Shown piece by piece: positions 6,487 to 10,245 of a stretch of DNA of 10,245 nucleotides. The position numbers were made by a program, and so were the translations under genes. The stretch is from positions 1 to 10,245 of the forward strand of contig JAYTCK010000022.1 of NCBI GenBank assembly GCA_043736515.1, read 5' to 3'. Position 1 is the first letter of the stretch. Each line of letters opens with the position of its first letter. The stretch comes from MHLP01 sp043736515 (GTDB lineage Bacteria > Patescibacteriota > Minisyncoccia > Phycocordibacterales > UBA6899). Below the pieces are notes generated by a model, which saw nothing but the letters and a program-made list of their open reading frames with translations, had not been told where the DNA came from and searched no databases.

Positions 6487-7653
6487 ATGAAAAAATTACT
6501 TCTCACTCTCGTTTTGTGCGTAATGGTCACTCCTCATTTTGCACTCGCACAAACAGCATCACCGACACTCACATCAGCACAAGTTGCTGAGCTGATCGCG
6601 CAATTACAGATACAGATTAAAGAACTACAACAGCAACTTATTGTAATCCAACAAACGGCTACTCCCGAAGTAACAGCATCCACAGAATTTGTTGCCGTAA
6701 GCGCGTTCACGCAGACACTTGCGCGCGGCATGTTTAGTGAGGAGGTGAAAGAATTGCAGCGTTTATTGGCACAAAATCCAGAAATCTATCCCGAGGCGAT
6801 TATTTCGGGATATTTTGGCGCACTGACCGAAGAAGCAGTAAAAAGATTTCAGGAATCCCACGGACTCGAGTCGGTCGGTGTTGTTGGTCCCAAGACGCGC
6901 GCAGTGCTCAACGAGACCATGTCGTCAAGTGGTGGAGGAAGCGGAGTCGTGCAGAATACTGAAGTAGTGACTACCGCTATTGTCGTTACCCCGCCTCCAC
7001 CCCCGCCCGCTCCGACACCCACACCCATAGCAGTAACTCCTCCGCCGCCTCCCTCACCGAACCCTTCAACGGGGACATATTACGGCAGTTACACCGGAGG
7101 AGGTTTAAATCCAAGCACGCCAACTTTTTACAGTGAGCCAACACCCGTAGCACCGCCTCCCGCTGCGGCAACATCCACTTCTGAAGCATCATCAACTCCG
7201 CCGGTCTCACCCACGCCCGCACCTTCTCCTTCGCCAACCCCCACACCTACTCCTACACCAGCTCCGGCAACTGACACCACAGGGCCAACCATCACAAGCC
7301 TGTCCATAACACCTGTGAGTACTACTCCTGGTGGACAAGTCTCATTTACCGCCACAGCAGAAGACCCTTCCGGTATTCGCACCATTATCTACGATATTAA
7401 GTACCCTGGAACTACTTATACATTACGACCAAATTGCAACTACAATAGTGTATTGAGTGGTACATGCGCTTTCGGAGAATCGATCGATCACGGCATCAAA
7501 AATCCCACTCTCTTAGGGGATTACGTCATCCAAATACGTATTGTTGATGTGTTGGGAAATACGGCAACTTACTACTCCGATGGGACTGTCACAAATGGTT
7601 TAAGCGCTACTCACAGTTTCTCAATACCAGCAGTGACAATAAGCGCCCCTTGA
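6487..7653 (+). CDS. secreted peptidoglycan-binding, Ig-like surface protein
   Basis: A 388-residue exported protein. MKKLLLTLVLCVMVTPHFALA (1-21) is a signal peptide with an ALA cleavage site. Residues about 29-55 form a Gln-rich coil (VAELIAQLQIQIKELQQQL). Residues about 76-143 are a PG_binding_1 domain: MFSEEVKELQRLL, then GYFGALTEEAVKRFQESHG and VGVVGPKTRAVLN. A Pro/Thr/Ser-rich linker (about 168-262) spans the envelope. The C-terminal region (about 267-388) opens with DTTGPTITS and continues with FTATAEDPSG and a strand-rich stretch, as in bacterial Ig/cadherin-like modules. Two cysteines (317, 327) could form a disulfide. An in-frame TTG at 6445 is rejected because it would put 14 extra residues before the signal peptide. 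There is no Shine-Dalgarno, and the mRNA may be almost leaderless. It likely anchors to the cell wall and displays the Ig domain. This coil/PG-binding/linker style is common in Parcubacteria. A strong terminator follows. Confidence 0.88.
   Translation: MKKLLLTLVLCVMVTPHFALAQTASPTLTSAQVAELIAQLQIQIKELQQQLIVIQQTATPEVTASTEFVAVSAFTQTLARGMFSEEVKELQRLLAQNPEIYPEAIISGYFGALTEEAVKRFQESHGLESVGVVGPKTRAVLNETMSSSGGGSGVVQNTEVVTTAIVVTPPPPPPAPTPTPIAVTPPPPPSPNPSTGTYYGSYTGGGLNPSTPTFYSEPTPVAPPPAAATSTSEASSTPPVSPTPAPSPSPTPTPTPTPAPATDTTGPTITSLSITPVSTTPGGQVSFTATAEDPSGIRTIIYDIKYPGTTYTLRPNCNYNSVLSGTCAFGESIDHGIKNPTLLGDYVIQIRIVDVLGNTATYYSDGTVTNGLSATHSFSIPAVTISAP
6985..7275 (+). repeat. low-complexity Pro/Thr-rich coding region
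   Basis: CCN and ACN-rich sequence encodes PPPPPP and TPTPTPTPTP runs in the linker of the surface protein. Such repeats vary in length by slippage. No function beyond a flexible spacer is evident. Confidence 0.7.
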
Positions 7654-7693
7654 GCTTGTTCTGGAGTATTGACTGTTGGTAACTCGACTACAC

Positions 7694-7735
7694 AAACCGC
7701 TCAACCCAAGCTAAGGTTGAGCGGTTTCCGTTTTT
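7694..7735 (+). terminator. strong intrinsic terminator
   Basis: AAACCGCTCAACC (7694-7706) pairs perfectly with GGTTGAGCGGTTT (7715-7727) around an 8-base loop and is followed by CCGTTTTT. It begins 41 bases after the stop of the surface-protein gene and closes the plus-strand group. Confidence 0.9.
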
Positions 7736-7766
7736 GCAGATTTAGTCGATATCTGCGCGGAGGCCA

Positions 7767-7985
7767 TTATAATTTAAACAATTCTTCAAGTGAAACCCCT
7801 AAAGCACGTGCAAGCTTCTCAATGTTCTTCAATCCAACATTTCTTTCTCCGCGCTCAACACCACCGATGTAAGTACGATCGAGCCCAGTTTTTAGCGCAA
7901 ACGTCATTTGCGACGAAATACCTCGCTGAAGGCGTAAAGTCCGCACCCGTTTTCCAAATCGTTTGAGAATATCACCGCTGCTCAT
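7767..7985 (-). CDS. XRE-family regulator, controller (C-protein) type
   Basis: A 72-residue single-domain HTH_3/XRE protein. It reads ILKRFGKRVRTLRLQRGIS (6-24), then the recognition region TGLDRTYIGGVERGERNVGL (33-52) and NIEKLARALGVSLEELFKL. The LDRTYIGGVERGERN block is characteristic of the XRE branch that includes restriction-modification controller proteins and their stand-alone relatives, which bind DNA as dimers and regulate their own gene. The turn before it (ISSQMTFALKTG) appears one residue longer than the usual ISQExxAxxAG. It is transcribed divergently from 8098-8361 across a 112-base gap. On its own strand upstream lies GATACTCATAGTC (8035-8023), similar to a C-box, so autoregulation is likely. 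No restriction enzyme is visible, but two methyltransferases lie elsewhere in the window. Target genes beyond its own are probably the divergent membrane operon (inference). Confidence 0.88.
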   Translation of the reverse strand: MSSGDILKRFGKRVRTLRLQRGISSQMTFALKTGLDRTYIGGVERGERNVGLKNIEKLARALGVSLEELFKL

Positions 7986-8022
7986 CTCTTAAGGGTAGGG
8001 GAGTGATGCTTATGAGGCGACG

Positions 8023-8035
8023 GACTATGAGTATC
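8023..8035 (-). promoter_or_regulatory. C-box-like operator, regulator side
   Basis: The minus strand reads GATACTCATAGTC followed by CGT. It differs by one base from the element at 8064-8076 and points in the opposite direction, toward the XRE gene. ACTCATAGTCCGT closely resembles the C-box sequences remembered for controller proteins such as C.PvuII and C.Esp1396I. Confidence 0.55.
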
Positions 8036-8063
8036 ACAATTCTTATGCTAGAGTGTAGGACAA

Positions 8064-8076
8064 GATACTTATAGTC
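8064..8076 (+). promoter_or_regulatory. C-box-like operator, membrane-operon side
   Basis: GATACTTATAGTC contains the canonical-looking ACTTATAGTC. It covers the position expected for the -35 of the promoter whose -10 is TAAAAT at 8085-8090. A bound regulator could therefore activate or block transcription of 8098-8759. Confidence 0.55.
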
Positions 8077-8084
8077 ATCTTACC

Positions 8085-8090
8085 TAAAAT
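8085..8090 (+). promoter_or_regulatory. -10 hexamer of the membrane-protein operon
   Basis: TAAAAT lies 7 bases before the ATG at 8098, giving a leaderless or near-leaderless mRNA. The -35 position holds a weak AAGATA, which suits a promoter that depends on or is controlled by a bound factor. Confidence 0.4.
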
Positions 8091-8097
8091 AACTATT

Positions 8098-8361
8098 ATG
8101 GAATGGATATTTCTCTTTATTGTATGGGGTATTACGGTACCTGTCTGTTTAAAGTCGGCGAAGAAAATTGGGAGCAACACAACGATCGCCGTACTTGCAG
8201 GTATTTGCTTGCCTGTGCTTGCTGCACTTGGATATGCGTACGCAGCATCGAATAGTAAGGAGGGGAAAGTAAATACCGACGAAGTCTGGAAGCAAATCGG
8301 CAAGTTGGTCGTCTGGGGCGTTGTCATTTATATAGTTTCTCAATGGATTATCTCGTTATGA
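8098..8361 (+). CDS. small three-TM membrane protein
   Basis: An 87-residue protein with three predicted membrane segments: about 2-18 (EWIFLFIVWGITVPVCL), about 27-50 (TTIAVLAGICLPVLAALGYAYAA) and about 67-86 (QIGKLVVWGVVIYIVSQWII). A short basic loop (KSAKK) and a charged loop (SNSKEGKVNTDEVWK) connect them. No family is recognised. It has no Shine-Dalgarno; the start rests on the ATG just after the -10. Its TGA overlaps the next ATG (ATGA), so the two genes are translated together. It is expressed divergently from an XRE regulator. Small membrane proteins under such control include holin-like, superinfection-exclusion and toxin proteins, but nothing in the sequence selects among these. Confidence 0.75.
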   Translation: MEWIFLFIVWGITVPVCLKSAKKIGSNTTIAVLAGICLPVLAALGYAYAASNSKEGKVNTDEVWKQIGKLVVWGVVIYIVSQWIISL

Positions 8362-8759
8362 AGCTCGCAAATATTTTCTTTCCGTTTTACCATCCTCGAC
8401 ACCATTTTCTCTCAAAGAAGATTTGGTTTAGAGGAATTACGACGCTGTACATACTTACATTTATTATCGTTACGTCAGTCGTCTGGTATCAAAGTCTGAT
8501 GGGTAACTATTATGACTGCGTTGCTGAAGTGGAAGAGTACTACGGTGGGCAGCCAAGCCCCGCAGTGTCTATGGAGCAATTCAAGGGATACTTTGACGCA
8601 CGTGATTCATGTAATCAGGGTGCAAGGGTAGCTTGGGAGAATTGGGAAACCCCAACAATTATGGTGCTTATCTTTTTTGGTTTCGTTCATTACCTTATTC
8701 AACTGATATTCTTTAAGGTGGTCATTAATTATGTTGTCTTGGGATCAAAATCACAATGA
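8358..8759 (+). CDS. small two-TM membrane protein, coupled to 8098-8361
   Basis: A 133-residue protein. The start is set at the ATG at 8358 because it forms a 4-base ATGA overlap with the upstream stop; an in-frame ATG at 8343 is less likely. A short basic and His-rich N terminus (FYHPRHHFLSKK) is followed by TM1 about 25-46 (ITTLYILTFIIVTSVVW). A loop of about 50 residues comes next, with two cysteines (54, 85) and an acidic Tyr-rich patch (EVEEYYGG). TM2 lies about 99-127 (TIMVLIFFGFVHYLIQLIFF). The loop may face outside with the cysteines bonded, if the termini are cytoplasmic. The family is not recognised. The coupling implies that it works with the 87-residue partner, possibly as a membrane complex controlled by the divergent regulator. 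Confidence 0.75.
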   Translation: MKLANIFFPFYHPRHHFLSKKIWFRGITTLYILTFIIVTSVVWYQSLMGNYYDCVAEVEEYYGGQPSPAVSMEQFKGYFDARDSCNQGARVAWENWETPTIMVLIFFGFVHYLIQLIFFKVVINYVVLGSKSQ

Positions 8760-8834
8760 TCAACCCTTCACGGCTAGAAAGTGAGGTGCTACATCATTGG
8801 TCGCATACTTGCTGAGAAATAATGGTAGTCCAAG

Positions 8835-9980
8835 TTAATGCTTTGTTATTTTTTGAGACAGCTGTCGCGCCAATTCGTCTTCGTATTCCTCGGCGACTCG
8901 ACGAACATCCTTCTCGTATTGCTGATATCGTTCATCTTGAACTGGGTCTTCTGAGATGTGTGAGGGAATAAGGATTTGAAATCTCCTCATTGGTTCAATA
9001 AGCGGAATTTGAAACATGCGCTCTTTTTCCTTCAGAAAGTTACGCATATATTCGTGTGCAATAAGTTGAAGCTCATCTTCGTATTTTTGCGCCCAATCAT
9101 CTTCATCGTGTGTAGTGTTTGTGGGACGATCAATTAAATCAAGAAGATATTCACGTGACCATGTCCGACTTGAGAGTTTTTTCTGTAATTTCTCAATACT
9201 TTTTTGGTCAGGAAATTTTCCCGGCCACAACACCGAATCTTGTGCATCAAGCAGGGGGTAGGCGCGAAAAATACCCGCAAGTTCTCCGTTGGTAATTTGT
9301 TCTTTAATGCGCATGAGAAAGGAAGTCTCCGATAAGAGATTGCCGAGAATGATCACCCTCGTCTTCACTCCACCGAGCGGAACAATTTCTGTTGAGAATC
9401 TGTGCAATAATACCTCGCTCTCTCGTCGATCGGTCGTGGTGCTGATATCTTCAAGGTCGTCGCAGATGATCAAATCAGGACGATATTGTCCGTATTTCAG
9501 TCCGCGCACACTTTGTTCTCGTGTCACGGACATGATTTTTGCCCCATGGTATTCCAATTCAAGTGAGAGTTTGTTCCACTCATCCTTTGTTTCAATGAAT
9601 GGACCGAAATCACTTTTAAGTAATTCGTTTTGCTCCAATTCAGCTTTGACGTTTGCGAAGTGACTCTTTGCTTGTTCTTGAGTTTTGCTCACGATAATAA
9701 CGAATCTTTTCTGCGGTTTTCCAAGAATCGACCAGAGGACATTCGCTGTATTCATGATGGTTGATTTTCCGGACTCCCGAAACGCCATGATTGCGATAAG
9801 CTCATATTCTGGTGACTGGAGGATGTGGAATAACTCGATATGAAAGGGTGCAAGTGGGTAGCCAAAGTGATGCCGCAAATAGTGCAGGCTAAACCAGAGC
9901 GGACTTTCATACGCCACTCGCCGTCGTATCTTTGGATTTTCTCTAATCTCTTTGAGGAGTTGCGGGTTGAGGGGTTCCAT
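8835..9980 (-). CDS. terL: phage large-terminase ATPase, nuclease domain not evident
   Basis: A 381-residue protein from the ATG at 9978-9980. The order is a Pro/Phe-rich N-terminal adenine-binding region (ESPLWFSLHYLRHHFGYPL), Walker A AFRESGKST (66-74), RGLKYGQYRPDLIICDDLED with Walker B and catalytic acid (about 159-178), and a coupling motif VIILGN (about 209-214). WPGKF (252-256) and SREYLLDLI (275-283) follow. This is the motor that pumps phage DNA into the prohead. Large terminases normally continue into an RNase H-like nuclease with spaced Asp residues, but the last 95 residues here are a charged helical tail (EDDWAQKYEDELQ, YEKDVRRVAEEYEDELARQL) without that signature. The ATG at 9980 has AGGT 7 bases upstream. 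A start at 10049 would overlap the upstream gene by over 100 bases and lacks a Shine-Dalgarno. The gene overlaps its small partner by 38 bases. Confidence 0.85.
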   Translation of the reverse strand: MEPLNPQLLKEIRENPKIRRRVAYESPLWFSLHYLRHHFGYPLAPFHIELFHILQSPEYELIAIMAFRESGKSTIMNTANVLWSILGKPQKRFVIIVSKTQEQAKSHFANVKAELEQNELLKSDFGPFIETKDEWNKLSLELEYHGAKIMSVTREQSVRGLKYGQYRPDLIICDDLEDISTTTDRRESEVLLHRFSTEIVPLGGVKTRVIILGNLLSETSFLMRIKEQITNGELAGIFRAYPLLDAQDSVLWPGKFPDQKSIEKLQKKLSSRTWSREYLLDLIDRPTNTTHDEDDWAQKYEDELQLIAHEYMRNFLKEKERMFQIPLIEPMRRFQILIPSHISEDPVQDERYQQYEKDVRRVAEEYEDELARQLSQKITKH

Positions 9981-10245
9981 AGTTTTGACCTGATGCGAGC
10001 GCAAGCGCTTGTGCAACAATGTTCTCTTCTTCCGCCGTGAAGTCGTCATTTATTGATGAATTGGGGAAAGATTGCTGTTTCGCACCATAGCGCACGTTGT
10101 TATGCTTGAGCCACATTGCGATTGCGGGCATCTTCTTTTCCCTAATCAGACTAATAAGCTGTGACTCACTCATGTCATTAATGAAATCGATACCCTGCGC
10201 CAACGCATCATTGCATTGGCGCAGGAACTCTCGATCATCTCTTCT
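9943..10245 (-). CDS. small-terminase-like protein, 5' partial
   Basis: The frame is open to the window edge, so only the last 100 residues are seen; a TTG at 10201-10203 is the only possible internal start before the conserved part. The visible part has REFLRQCNDALAQGIDFI, then SESQLISLIREKKMPAIAMW and LKHNNVRYGAK, a helical segment like those in HTH proteins next to phage terminases. A low-complexity tail rich in Ala, Gln and Pro (QPATPQRD) ends it. It overlaps terL by 38 bases and is probably the DNA-recognition subunit or a partner of the packaging motor. This rests mainly on position. Confidence 0.6.
   Translation of the reverse strand, partial: RRDDREFLRQCNDALAQGIDFINDMSESQLISLIREKKMPAIAMWLKHNNVRYGAKQQSFPNSSINDDFTAEEENIVAQALALASGQNYGTPQPATPQRD
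10194..10225. repeat. long inverted repeat inside the small-terminase-like gene
   Basis: CCTGCGCCAA (10194-10203) and TTGGCGCAGG (10216-10225) are perfect 10-bp arms. Inside, GCA/TGC adds three more pairs after one mismatch, leaving a TCAT loop. The hairpin is GC-rich and lies in coding sequence. Confidence 0.6.

Noticed and set aside
6487..7653. Alternative genetic code (TGA read as an amino acid)
   Set aside because: TGA ends this gene just before a strong terminator and also ends 8098-8361 in an ATGA overlap, so it behaves as a normal stop.
3300..7964. Similar strings TTTTTCCCAAATCGTT (3301) and TTTTCCAAATCGTT (7951) as possible attachment repeats
   Set aside because: Both encode RFGKK/RFGKR on the minus strand inside genes and do not flank a coherent element. 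Chance similarity is more likely.

Overview
The window looks like bacterial DNA carrying phage-type genes, most plausibly from a Patescibacteria/CPR (Parcubacteria-like) genome or one of its proviruses. This placement is an inference. It rests on the style of a secreted protein (an N-terminal Gln-rich coil, one peptidoglycan-binding domain, a long Pro/Thr linker and an Ig-like tail), on dense packing with overlapping genes, and on several starts that sit only 7-9 bases after a -10-like hexamer. TAA, TAG and TGA all appear to act as stops, so the genetic code looks standard.

Layout. (1) 90-836 (+): a protein resembling the uracil-DNA glycosylase superfamily, whose 3' end overlaps the next gene tail to tail. 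(2) 814-3923 (-): a phage-like block, read right to left as an unknown helical protein, a ParB-domain/DNA methyltransferase fusion, a second adenine-type DNA methyltransferase, and a small HTH protein of the phBC6A51/small-terminase type. The last three overlap or nearly overlap and form an operon. (3) 4099-8759, mostly (+): an accessory island. It holds a truncated Rhs protein with an exact PxxxxDPxGL motif and an unrecognised 216-residue C-terminal tip, a two-TM protein placed like its immunity partner, a secreted peptidoglycan-binding protein closed by a strong terminator, then an XRE/controller-type regulator (-) divergent from a two-gene operon of small membrane proteins. (4) 8835-10245 (-): a large-terminase ATPase preceded by a small partner that runs off the right edge.

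How it may fit together. The minus-strand genes at both ends look like phage packaging and DNA-modification modules. The plus-strand middle looks like cargo (toxin, cell-surface and membrane genes) between them. The most interesting points are the Rhs tip/immunity pair of unknown activity, and the regulator 7767-7985 with two near-identical, oppositely oriented 13-bp elements (8023-8035 and 8064-8076) in its divergent promoter region. These resemble the C-boxes of restriction-modification controller proteins, yet no restriction enzyme is visible. The large terminase also appears to lack its usual nuclease domain.
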